Source: a virus. Taken from it: DNA of 21,651 nucleotides. This document shows positions 12,211 to 19,030 of this stretch, piece by piece (the stretch's first letter is position 1; each line of letters starts with the position of its first letter). The stretch is from positions 1 through 21,651 of the IMG/VR virus record IMGVR_UViG_3300009419_001042, one strand, 5' to 3'. The notes under the pieces were generated by a model. It was not told the DNA's origin. It saw nothing but the letters and a program-made list of their open reading frames with translations, and ran no database searches. The translations under genes and the position numbers were made by a program.

Positions 12211-12561
12211 CTAGTACCTAAAAATGCCGTATTCGACATTATTTGTTTTTGCATCGTCAACAAGTTTTGACACCTGTTCTCTTTCCTTACTTAAAAAAGC
12301 AAAGTAGTTTATATCTAAAATATTTTCTGTAATCCACGAAGGTGGCACAGCCTTATACTTAATACTTTTACCACGAGCCTTAAGACCTCTCTCTGACAGA
12401 TTAGCAAACTCCATAGCCATTAAGTTAATATTGGCTGGTCCTGCAGAATAGAGATAGAAGTACGGATCACCTTCTTTTAAAGAAGACATCGTAACGGCCA
12501 TGGCTCTAAGAAAAACCTGGTAGTCATCAAAACTACTAGTTCCTTGAATCCCCACTATCAT
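12211..12561 (-). CDS. SLOG-like Rossmann protein
   Basis: 116 residues from the internal ATG at 12561; a start at 12573 is also possible. The pattern MIVGIQGTSSFDDYQVF...YFYLYSAGPANINLMAMEFANLSERGLKARGKSIKYKAVPPSWI resembles the DUF2493/SLOG Rossmann fold, which binds nucleotides. It overlaps the upstream gene by 26 bases. Whether it binds or cleaves a nucleotide cannot be told. Confidence 0.55.
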   Translation of the reverse strand: MIVGIQGTSSFDDYQVFLRAMAVTMSSLKEGDPYFYLYSAGPANINLMAMEFANLSERGLKARGKSIKYKAVPPSWITENILDINYFAFLSKEREQVSKLVDDAKTNNVEYGIFRY

Positions 12562-12955
12562 TTTTCTTCCCATCTCTAAGTTGATCCATTATAAACAGCA
12601 TCTTATCTAATTGTACCTTATCCATAGCCATCGTGTCAACTAGGGTTGCGTTGGCCCCATCTATATCTGTACCGTGCATTTCTGCACAATAAAATGTACC
12701 ATCCTTAACAAAATAGGCCTTGTTGTCAAAAATAACAACCTTTATGTTTGTTTTTTCTTCATGGTTGCTGGACTGTCTAACTATTTCTTTTTTATGTGGC
12801 ATCATGTATGGTATTAATGGAGAAATGATTTCATGTATATGGCTTTGTCTATATACAAAATCATTCTTTTTAATGTTTGTTTTTTGGGAAGAAATTAGCC
12901 GTGTTGTTACGAACATGGCTATCATAGTTATTGCAGATCCAAGAAAATATTCCAT
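12536..12955 (-). CDS. N-terminally anchored hypothetical protein
   Basis: 139 residues. One membrane helix near the N-terminus (about 4-22), a linker, then a small beta-rich domain (KVVIFDNKAYFVKDGTFYCAEM). GGAGGA precedes the ATG, and TATAAT lies 14 bases before the ATG. It heads a short operon with the SLOG-like gene. No family recognised. Confidence 0.65.
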   Translation of the reverse strand: MEYFLGSAITMIAMFVTTRLISSQKTNIKKNDFVYRQSHIHEIISPLIPYMMPHKKEIVRQSSNHEEKTNIKVVIFDNKAYFVKDGTFYCAEMHGTDIDGANATLVDTMAMDKVQLDKMLFIMDQLRDGKKNDSGDSRN

Positions 12956-12976
12956 AGTTCCTCCACAACAATTATA

Positions 12977-13306
12977 CTACCTATCTAAACCAATAACACG
13001 CATGATCTCTTTTAGCGTGTACTGTTTATCTTTAGTTAGTTTTGCAACCTCTTCTTCATTCAATGCCTTTGGTGTAAGGCTTACCATTGGATTTTTTTCT
13101 GTCTCATCCATGTCTAAAAATCCTTCACTCCACAACGACATTGCTTCGTTAGAAAAATATCTTGATATTTCTTCGTGAAGTTGTGGATTTACTTCAATTA
13201 ATTTTTCTGTAAAGTTGTACAATGGTTCCCCAGTTTCAATATCTATCCCTGCAACCTCCAAACATCCGTTAAGGATAAGCCTGTCTATTTCATCAAACTC
13301 ATCCAT
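12977..13306 (-). CDS. Hypothetical acidic protein
   Basis: 109 residues from ATG 13306; that start overlaps the oxygenase gene by 8 bases, while the longer frame from 13393 would overlap it by 95. Mostly helical and acidic, with the C-terminal segment KDKQYTLKEIMRVIGLDR. Unknown function, co-transcribed with the oxygenase. Confidence 0.65.
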   Translation of the reverse strand: MDEFDEIDRLILNGCLEVAGIDIETGEPLYNFTEKLIEVNPQLHEEISRYFSNEAMSLWSEGFLDMDETEKNPMVSLTPKALNEEEVAKLTKDKQYTLKEIMRVIGLDR

Positions 13307-13925
13307 TTTGCCATCCAGTCTGAAACTCAACTCTATTTTCCCAGAACCCTGGAACAATATACTTTTCTCCTGAGAGAACTGGCTTTGAAGCATGGAAGTA
13401 AGGCTTCCTTGATGGGAACACCATAATGCTTCCAGCAGTTGGCTTTATAAAAATACCTTGATCTTCAAATTCAATCTCACCACCAGTGTAGTCGTCATTT
13501 AAATAAAGAACAACAGAGATAGTTCTTGACTTATCGTCATCATAGGTGTCTGTATGTTTGCCCATCTCACCTCCAACAGAATATTTGCTTATTGATATTG
13601 GACATAGCAAACCAATACTAAGTCCAGTATGAAAAGACTCATAGTCTTTTGATGCATAGAGTATTGCATCAGTTATTTGCTTTTCTATGTCCCTACATTG
13701 GCTATATGCTTCATGATTTTTATCAAAAAGATGTTCTCTTATCATCTTTTGTTTTCCAAATACATATGTAGACTGATATGCTGCCCACTTGAACCATTTA
13801 GAAATTCCAGTTTTATCTGTTAATAGGTGATCTATTTTTTCTATATCCTCAACCAACTTTAAAGGATCTTGTATAACATTTTCATAATAGTATACATTTT
13901 TTTCTAAAATATTTTTTGTGATCAC
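13299..13925 (-). CDS. 2OG-Fe(II) oxygenase, copy 3
   Basis: 208 residues. Ligands H124 and D126 (GKHTDTYDDD), core strand ISVVLYLNDDYTGGEIEF (136-153), KPTAGSIMVFPS (161-172), H178, and K188 in place of the usual Arg for 2-oxoglutarate. About 110 N-terminal residues differ from the other two copies. It overlaps the nuclease gene (ATGA) upstream and the 12977 gene downstream. Likely a protein or small-molecule hydroxylase; substrate unknown. Confidence 0.85.
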   Translation of the reverse strand: MITKNILEKNVYYYENVIQDPLKLVEDIEKIDHLLTDKTGISKWFKWAAYQSTYVFGKQKMIREHLFDKNHEAYSQCRDIEKQITDAILYASKDYESFHTGLSIGLLCPISISKYSVGGEMGKHTDTYDDDKSRTISVVLYLNDDYTGGEIEFEDQGIFIKPTAGSIMVFPSRKPYFHASKPVLSGEKYIVPGFWENRVEFQTGWQNG

Positions 13926-14329
13926 TTTCCAGAAATCTTTCTAGCCTTTGCAAGTGCTTGAAAATCTTTGATCTTTGTTTCCCCCATATAGCCCCAAGCA
14001 TGACCATCATTAATCATCTTGTCATTGATAGACTCTGTATCTCCATCAAGGTATACCCAGCCAAGAATACGACCATACTTCTCCGAAGAGTCCATCTTCT
14101 CTGTCTTGATGACTACAGACTTAGCACTGTCAATAGCAGCCTTTAAATAAGCCTTTGCTTCCAGTCCTAAAGCCTTTTCAGCCTTGTCTGCTGTGCGAGA
14201 CTCAGGCGTGTCGATACCAGCCAGTCTCACTCTAGAACTAAAAGAAATGTCAAACCCTAAATCAATATCTACATCGATGGTATCTCCATCAACGACCTTT
14301 GTTACTTTCTTTACATAATATTCAAACAT
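13922..14329 (-). CDS. Staphylococcal-nuclease-like (thermonuclease) protein
   Basis: 135 residues from ATG 14329, which overlaps the DUF2061-like stop by one base (TAATG). The SNase fold is clear: VVDGDTIDVDIDLG, RVRLAGIDTPES with the catalytic Arg, the KAYLKAAI helix, SSEKYGRILGWVYLDGD with the second catalytic Glu and Arg, then a C-terminal helix. It probably cleaves DNA or RNA with Ca2+. No signal peptide, so it acts in the cell; maybe host nucleic-acid degradation. Confidence 0.85.
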   Translation of the reverse strand: MFEYYVKKVTKVVDGDTIDVDIDLGFDISFSSRVRLAGIDTPESRTADKAEKALGLEAKAYLKAAIDSAKSVVIKTEKMDSSEKYGRILGWVYLDGDTESINDKMINDGHAWGYMGETKIKDFQALAKARKISGK

Positions 14330-14532
14330 TACTTTCTCCCCCATTGTATATAGTTCCATCCACGCTCATGTGCGTAGTAGATGAATATTTTAACTACCGT
14401 TTCCCAAAACGCAATCGTTACAGAAAGAGCAGTATTTCTTGTTATGACATAGGCAACAGCAACAGAGGAAAGTGTTCCCCATATGCGATAACTTAATGCC
14501 TTAACAAATGATCTTGTTTTGGTTACTTTCAT
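14329..14532 (-). CDS. DUF2061-like membrane protein, copy 1
   Basis: 67 residues from ATG 14532, which overlaps the preceding stop (ATGA). Pattern: RSFVKALSYRIWGT, two hydrophobic segments (about 15-30 and 38-52), then YYAHERGW and WGRK. That matches my memory of the DUF2061 family, small inner-membrane proteins. Copies 2 and 3 lie at 14529 and 16926. Role unknown; proximity to the APS-kinase-like gene is suggestive. Confidence 0.7.
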   Translation of the reverse strand: MKVTKTRSFVKALSYRIWGTLSSVAVAYVITRNTALSVTIAFWETVVKIFIYYAHERGWNYIQWGRK

Positions 14533-14732
14533 TCTTTGCCCCACCCAACAGCATTCCAAATTCTTTCATGATAATAGTATGCCACAAAGTTAACCCCATT
14601 GGTTATTAGTGTAGCAATAGTAGCCAGACTAATATCTTCGCTCAAAGCATAAAGAGTTACAAACCCTGAAACCATTGCGACAACTCTCCATGTTAAAGAC
14701 TTAACAAGTGATCTACTTTTCTTTACGCTCAT
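14529..14732 (-). CDS. DUF2061-like membrane protein, copy 2
   Basis: 67 residues. Shares the RSLVKSLTWRVV start, two hydrophobic segments and the YYHERIWNAVGWGKE tail. GGAG lies six bases before the ATG at 14732, so the longer frame from 14744 is not needed. Directly follows the small ORF 14713 and precedes copy 1. Confidence 0.75.
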   Translation of the reverse strand: MSVKKSRSLVKSLTWRVVAMVSGFVTLYALSEDISLATIATLITNGVNFVAYYYHERIWNAVGWGKE

Positions 14733-14841
14733 CTTTGTCTCCAAACATTATTCGCTCTTCTGCTTCGTTCATTAAGCGACCAGACTCTTCTAAATAATTA
14801 AAGACCCAACTGCTTGCGTTTTTCAGTAGCCGAAATAGCAT
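14713..14841 (-). CDS. Possible small overlapping protein
   Basis: 42 residues (ending RIMFGDKDERKEK), overlapping the APS-kinase-like gene by 44 bases and DUF2061-like copy 2 by 20. A shorter start at an internal Met would reduce the overlap. Helical and charged. The overlap makes this uncertain. Confidence 0.4.
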   Translation of the reverse strand: MLFRLLKNASSWVFNYLEESGRLMNEAEERIMFGDKDERKEK

Positions 14842-15556
14842 GAATGTCTGCCCCCAAATCTACTTGTTCAATCTTGTATCCTACATCTCTACCGTATACG
14901 ATGTTAGTAATGTTAGGTAGTCTTAGTACTAATGCACCATCCATAAAGTCGTCCTTGGCAATATATTCTTTTACCTGATCAAACTTAAGTGGATCTTTCT
15001 CACTGGTATTATAGGTATTACGAACTCCCAGCAAAACCTGCTCTGTTCTCTTACCTGCCTCTTTGTAAAGGGCGTGGTGTCCTTCATGCCATGGCTGATA
15101 TCTGCCCAGCATAAGGGTTGTAGGGGCTGTCCAATCGTGTAACTGGCAAGCAGCAATGATTAAATCAGCCTCTTCTTCTACTGTCATACCACAAGGGATT
15201 CGGACATCGCAGGACTCTGGATCTTCCCACATCTTGTTTGTATCTTCAAATCTTCCAGACTCAATTCTGTCTACCCAAACTAAAATATCTGGCTTGCCAA
15301 ATGCTGCACGAGTCAAGTCTGTTGGGCATACAAAGTCAACAATTACTGGAGCAACACCTTGCTTAGAGATAAGGCGAGCCATATCTCCCATGCGCCGTGC
15401 CTGCTCAATTCTGTCTTCAGGGCTAAAGCCTAGGTCTGAGTTTACTGTTGCACGAACCTCATCTGCATTAAGATGAATAGCGTTAATTCTTTCTTTGAGT
15501 GCCTTGGCTAACTCTGTCTTGCCTGCACCTGGCAGACCTATAATCTGAATAATCAT
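14798..15556 (-). CDS. APS-kinase-like / nucleotidyltransferase fusion
   Basis: 252 residues, two domains. Residues 1-140: P-loop GLPGAGKT (7-14), NADEVRATVNSDLGFSPEDRIEQARR (30-55), typical of CysC (ATP + adenylyl sulfate to PAPS). Residues 148-252: GRYQPWHEGH (151-160) with the HxGH motif, and ISATEKRK (241-248), like the ISxTxxR motif of nucleotidylyltransferases (NMNAT/ATP-sulfurylase superfamily). The order matches animal PAPS synthase, but the second domain is too short for a normal ATP sulfurylase, so its substrate is open. The start overlaps the luciferase-like copy 3 stop (ATGA). Confidence 0.75.
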   Translation of the reverse strand: MIIQIIGLPGAGKTELAKALKERINAIHLNADEVRATVNSDLGFSPEDRIEQARRMGDMARLISKQGVAPVIVDFVCPTDLTRAAFGKPDILVWVDRIESGRFEDTNKMWEDPESCDVRIPCGMTVEEEADLIIAACQLHDWTAPTTLMLGRYQPWHEGHHALYKEAGKRTEQVLLGVRNTYNTSEKDPLKFDQVKEYIAKDDFMDGALVLRLPNITNIVYGRDVGYKIEQVDLGADIHAISATEKRKQLGL

Positions 15557-16395
15557 TTTTTTCCCATCTCTTCATTTATTTCTTTAATTAAATCATTAAT
15601 TAAAATATTATCTTTTTCTTTTAACGGGCTATCTTTTCCAAACAAGTCCCACCTGTGAGTGTTGATCAGAACATCTGATACTCCATACTCTTCAAGTTCA
15701 AGAAGTTGTTTTTTTACGCTATCTCTTGTACCAATTGTTGACATATCTAGAAATCTAGAACTTTGTTTAAATAGGTACTCTTTGTAATCTTCAACTTCTT
15801 TTTCTGTTTCTAGTATAACAGGTGTAGCCATAACCATTATTTTTTTTATTCCTTTAAACCTGTCCATATTATTTTTGTAATCATCAATAACTGATAAAGA
15901 AGTTTCAGAAAACATTCTAGCAGTCTCTACTGTATACTCTGAAAAACCACTAAATACCATTTCTGGTTTTTTACTTATCACTGGCATTTCATTATATTGT
16001 TTAATAAAATTCCTTAAAAATGTTGTTCTTTTTACTATACTATCTAATGCTTCTGTGTCTCCATAGACATCCATCTGTGGTTTTTCTCCAGAGGTACTTT
16101 TTTCATCTCCAGCGATCCAGTTAAAAATTAACCTATCGGGCTCTATTTGATTAAAGGCCTCTGTTACCATGGCACAATATTGTGGGCTTATATGGTATGG
16201 CCTTAGAGCAATCATATATTTTAACTTTTGTCCTGGAACAAGTGCAGCAGCACTTTTTACAAGATAGTCTGGAGAGTCTGAATGAAATGTCAATAGAACC
16301 GATTCATACCCAAAAGACTCTAATTGAAAAGAAAGATCCCTCAAACCTTTAGCGTCTAAGGGATTTCCTCTAAACATGTAGTGAAACTTTAGCAC
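15553..16395 (-). CDS. SsuD-like luciferase-family protein, copy 3
   Basis: 280 residues from a GTG start that directly follows the preceding stop. Landmarks: ESFGYESVLLTFHSD (26-40), MIALRPYHISPQYCAMVTEAF (61-81), DRLIFNWIAGD (87-97), a GDTEALDSIVKRTTFL segment like the SsuD Arg/Tyr helix, and a final GVSDVLINTHRW strand. It is about 100 residues shorter than SsuD. Translationally coupled to the APS-kinase-like fusion, the best hint that this family works on sulfur compounds here. Confidence 0.75.
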   Translation of the reverse strand: MLKFHYMFRGNPLDAKGLRDLSFQLESFGYESVLLTFHSDSPDYLVKSAAALVPGQKLKYMIALRPYHISPQYCAMVTEAFNQIEPDRLIFNWIAGDEKSTSGEKPQMDVYGDTEALDSIVKRTTFLRNFIKQYNEMPVISKKPEMVFSGFSEYTVETARMFSETSLSVIDDYKNNMDRFKGIKKIMVMATPVILETEKEVEDYKEYLFKQSSRFLDMSTIGTRDSVKKQLLELEEYGVSDVLINTHRWDLFGKDSPLKEKDNILINDLIKEINEEMGKK

Positions 16396-16623
16396 TTATC
16401 TTAACTTTTCTCGTTCGTCAGTAACAGTAATTGCAAACTTCATCATCTTTTCATATCCGACTGAATCATCCATAATCTTATTGTAGTGATGACCACAAAA
16501 TAACAGTTCTCCATTTAGCCCAACAACTTGAACTAAGGCTTCTGCTGCACATGAATCACATCTATCGATTGCCTTAAGCACCCATTCTTTGATTTCTTCA
16601 GGTGTTTCTATCATGGTATTCAT
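16396..16623 (-). CDS. DUF7455-like zinc protein
   Basis: 75 residues from ATG 16623; a start at 16614 or the longer frame from 16668 is possible. RCDSCAAEALVQVVGLNGELLFCGHHYNK (about 21-50) has the CxxC...CxHH pattern I associate with the actinobacterial family DUF7455. Zinc probably. It begins just after the FmdB-like stop and is followed at once by luciferase-like copy 3. Confidence 0.7.
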   Translation of the reverse strand: MNTMIETPEEIKEWVLKAIDRCDSCAAEALVQVVGLNGELLFCGHHYNKIMDDSVGYEKMMKFAITVTDEREKLR

Positions 16624-16633
16624 AGTATACTGC

Positions 16634-16819
16634 CTATTTCTTTCTGTTATCAGTGGAATAAAATCCACTACCGTTGAAAACTGCTCCTACATTAGAGTAT
16701 ACACGAACCAAAGAAGTATTGCAAGTTTCACATGTATATCCAGGATCATTGTCCTTAATAGACCGTTCCTTTATATATCTTTGTGCACATGGCATACAAT
16801 CATATTCGTACAAGGCCAT
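16634..16819 (-). CDS. FmdB-type zinc-ribbon protein
   Basis: 61 residues from ATG 16819, which is used because the MALYEYDC start matches the family. CMPC (8-11) and CETC (30-33) form the ribbon; the C-terminus VFNGSGFYSTD is the FmdB signature. These are putative regulators of unclear role. No strong ribosome site, but the previous gene ends three bases upstream. Confidence 0.8.
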   Translation of the reverse strand: MALYEYDCMPCAQRYIKERSIKDNDPGYTCETCNTSLVRVYSNVGAVFNGSGFYSTDNRKK

Positions 16820-16821
16820 GT

Positions 16822-16926
16822 TTATTTCTTCTTTGCTTTTACTGTCCAATAAGGTAGGTTTAGTTTGTCTCCACCCCACTCATAACCCAAAGCCTTTACT
16901 ACAAACTTAATAATTTTAATTCTCAT
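16822..16926 (-). CDS. 34-residue basic microprotein
   Basis: Starts one base into the preceding stop (TAATG) and ends before the FmdB gene. Peptide is Lys- and aromatic-rich (MRIKIIKFVVKALGYEWGG ... YWTVKAKKK). Coupling on both sides supports it. Unknown. Confidence 0.55.
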   Translation of the reverse strand: MRIKIIKFVVKALGYEWGGDKLNLPYWTVKAKKK

Positions 16927-17126
16927 TACTTTACCTTCTTTCCAAACCTTGCCCACAGTCTTTCGTGTACAAAGTATCCTAATGCTTCAATAGCGATGTA
17001 AAGAATTGCACCAAGACTTGCGTACTCCCATTCACCAGTAAATATGTAAATGATTCCAGCAAGAACTACAAGGTGAAATGTTTCCCAACTAATTGTTTTA
17101 AGTGATGACCTCTTAGTTGATTCCAT
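16926..17126 (-). CDS. DUF2061-like membrane protein, copy 3
   Basis: 66 residues: RSSLKTISWETFHLVVLAG, two hydrophobic segments, then FVHERLWARFGKK. More diverged than copies 1 and 2. Starts inside the endolysin stop (TAATG), so it is translated with the endolysin. Confidence 0.75.
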   Translation of the reverse strand: MESTKRSSLKTISWETFHLVVLAGIIYIFTGEWEYASLGAILYIAIEALGYFVHERLWARFGKKVK

Positions 17127-17764
17127 TATAGTGCCACACTGCCCTTTCCTCCGCCACCAGAAGACTTCTTTGCTGCTGGCTTTGGTGCTGCTTTCTTAAC
17201 TGGTGCTGCAGTTGTTGCAGATGCAACTACCTTGTTTAGTAGTGGAGCATTCTCTTCACCAGTATAGACTGGACGGCCCCAACCAACTACAGCGTTAACT
17301 AACTTCTTCTTGTTATTCTTTACATATGCACGAGTTTTTTCTACGCACATTCCGCCATTGCGCTGATCTCCCTTTGCAGTTCCTGAAGTATTTCCCTCAA
17401 TAACTTGGATTGTTCCATCTCCGTTGTTCTTAATGCAAAGACCAACATGTGAAATACGATTTACACCATCTTCTGGGAAATCAAAATAGATCCAATCTCC
17501 TGCTTGTGGATCATCGTTGCGAGCATCTGACCAACGCTCAGCCTTCTTGAACCAGTCTGCTGCTGCAACTGTTGATGCAGACTTAGGGAATGACTTTACT
17601 CCCGAAGTAAATGCACACCAAGAAACGAAGGACTGGCACCATGGCTGAAAATTAACCTTGATCCATGCACCGTACTTTGTTTCGTTATCTTTAGGGCCTT
17701 CAATTGTTCCCACTTCCTTCTTTGCAACCTCAATGATTGCTTCTAAACTACCTTTTGCTGCCAT
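17126..17764 (-). CDS. CHAP-domain endolysin
   Basis: 212 residues. CHAP core: WCQSFVSWC with catalytic C43, ADWF helix, PQAGDWIYFDFP, SHVGL with H106, VIEGNT (122-127), final VVGWGRPVY. Cleaves peptidoglycan, likely as amidase or endopeptidase. No signal peptide, so a holin should release it. The last ~35 residues are an Ala/Pro/Lys linker ending KKSSGGGGK, nearly the same as the end of 9802-10119; it could be a cell-wall anchor. The ribosome site AGGAGG lies seven bases from the ATG. Confidence 0.9.
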   Translation of the reverse strand: MAAKGSLEAIIEVAKKEVGTIEGPKDNETKYGAWIKVNFQPWCQSFVSWCAFTSGVKSFPKSASTVAAADWFKKAERWSDARNDDPQAGDWIYFDFPEDGVNRISHVGLCIKNNGDGTIQVIEGNTSGTAKGDQRNGGMCVEKTRAYVKNNKKKLVNAVVGWGRPVYTGEENAPLLNKVVASATTAAPVKKAAPKPAAKKSSGGGGKGSVAL

Positions 17765-17794
17765 GATATTCCTCCTTGTAGGTATGACAATACA

Positions 17795-17803
17795 ATTATA
17801 TCA
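17795..17803 (-). promoter_or_regulatory. Extended -10 promoter of endolysin
   Basis: TGATATAAT on the minus strand (17803-17795) is an extended -10, between tRNA-Asn and the endolysin. No -35 evident. Confidence 0.45.
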
Positions 17804-17805
17804 CG

Positions 17806-17878
17806 CTGCCCCACCTGGCCTCGATCCAGGGACATCCGAATTAACAGTTCGGCACTCTACCAACTGAGTTATAGGGCA
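17806..17878 (-). tRNA. tRNA-Asn (GTT)
   Basis: Minus strand. Acceptor TGCCCTA pairs with TGGGGCA, anticodon loop CTGTTAA with GTT (+ strand 17843-17845), D-arm AACTCAGTTGGTAGAGT, T-loop GGATCGAGGCC. Lies apart from the plus-strand tRNA cluster, between the protease and the endolysin genes. Confidence 0.9.
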
Positions 17879-17882
17879 AGGT

Positions 17883-17904
17883 TAGGCAGTTTTAGTCATG
17901 CCTA
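17883..17904. terminator. Hairpin between protease and tRNA-Asn
   Basis: TAGGCA (17883-17888) and TGCCTA (17899-17904) form a 6-bp stem with a 10-base loop, directly past the protease stop. No strong T-run. Could be a weak terminator or processing signal. Confidence 0.3.
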
Positions 17905-17914
17905 GGACTTAAAA

Positions 17915-18775
17915 CTACTTGCCGTTATATGGATATGATAGCATCTTTGGAAGAGATGATACATATTCTCCAAAGGTTTTGTATGTATTTTTAGAAACAT
18001 ACTTTGCTGCCGTAAGAACAGTTGCTCCAGAAGTTCCAGATGTCTCTACTGTTGTTCCGTGGTATCTTACAACTAGTGCTTCTGCTACACCAAGAATGTC
18101 AAGACCAGGACCACGATTTGTAGACTTTGCAAAAATGTGAGACTTTGTTGTAGTGTCAAACCATGATGCTCCAACTCCAATTACACCAGAGACACATGAC
18201 GGATATCCAACTACATTCAATGAGCCATCATTTCCAGTTGCTGCAAATGTTGGAATATTTTTTGAATTAAGATAAGACACTGCTGTCAAAACAACAGAGT
18301 CTGTTGTGCATTCGGTTAGATTGTTTTTAGATATAGAGGATAAACTAACTGAAACTGCATCGATGCTATATTTTTCAGCGTTCTTTGATACCCAGTCAAT
18401 TGCTGATCGCAAAGACTTAGTATCTTGAAGAGTATTACCAGAACTTGTAACATTGGCAACTCTAACAAAGACGATCTTGATGCTTGGGTCTACTGTAAGT
18501 GCAGCCTGAGTCATGTTGTGACCATGATAAATAGAATTAATAATTGACGAAGGCCATACATTTGAATTTGCAGACCCCTTGCCTTCCATAAAGTTTGTTT
18601 TATTTGGACATGAAAGATTAGTTGTGAAACATGCTTCATAGATTACTGAAGGAATCTTCTTGTAATCGACTGCTGAATCAATGATTGCTAAAACCTTTTG
18701 ATCTTGTGCTTGTGCTGGTGCGATTGCTGTAAATGCAATTGCAACTGATAGTAGTGCTAGTAGTACTTTTTTCAT
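17915..18775 (-). CDS. Secreted subtilisin-like (S8) serine protease
   Basis: 286 residues with a Sec signal peptide (MKKVLLALLSVAIAFTAIAPAQAQ). Candidate catalytic triad: D33 in AIIDSAVD, H86 in YHGHNMTQAA, S249 in SGTSGATV, with N182 (FAATGNDG) as oxyanion residue. Four Cys near 49-56 and 156-194 could make disulfides. The Ser motif GTSGAT differs from the usual GTSMA. A secreted protease is unusual in a phage; it might act on host surface proteins, on polymers, or on the phage fibre. The ribosome site is AAAGGAA. Confidence 0.75.
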   Translation of the reverse strand: MKKVLLALLSVAIAFTAIAPAQAQDQKVLAIIDSAVDYKKIPSVIYEACFTTNLSCPNKTNFMEGKGSANSNVWPSSIINSIYHGHNMTQAALTVDPSIKIVFVRVANVTSSGNTLQDTKSLRSAIDWVSKNAEKYSIDAVSVSLSSISKNNLTECTTDSVVLTAVSYLNSKNIPTFAATGNDGSLNVVGYPSCVSGVIGVGASWFDTTTKSHIFAKSTNRGPGLDILGVAEALVVRYHGTTVETSGTSGATVLTAAKYVSKNTYKTFGEYVSSLPKMLSYPYNGK

Positions 18776-18791
18776 TTTATTCCTTTTCTAT

Positions 18792-18995
18792 TTATGAGAT
18801 CATCAGTCTTACGACATGACAACACGGGTCACCACCTTGGTCCCACTCCTCAATTTCTTCTACACCCATATACTCGTATCCGCCATCATGAGTATTGCAG
18901 TATGGTGGAGTTACCCATCCTCTTTCAATACCATTTTCAAGCCATATACCGAACTCTTGTTCTTCAGGTGACAAATCATCATGTGTGTGATTCAT
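18792..18995 (-). CDS. Small acidic hypothetical protein
   Basis: 67 residues, His/Asp/Glu-rich with a CNTHDGG and a PCCHVVRLM end. Perhaps metal-binding. It is leaderless: the promoter TTGACA-17-TGTACT ends six bases before the ATG. Not recognised. Confidence 0.65.
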   Translation of the reverse strand: MNHTHDDLSPEEQEFGIWLENGIERGWVTPPYCNTHDGGYEYMGVEEIEEWDQGGDPCCHVVRLMIS

Positions 18996-19001
18996 ATATT
19001 A

Positions 19002-19030
19002 AGTACACCCCTAAGCGCTTATGATGTCAA
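19002..19030 (-). promoter_or_regulatory. Leaderless promoter of gene 18995
   Basis: Minus strand: TTGACA (19030-19025), 17 bases, TGTACT (19007-19002), TAATAT, ATG 18995. It overlaps the last codons of the proteasome-like gene. Confidence 0.7.
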
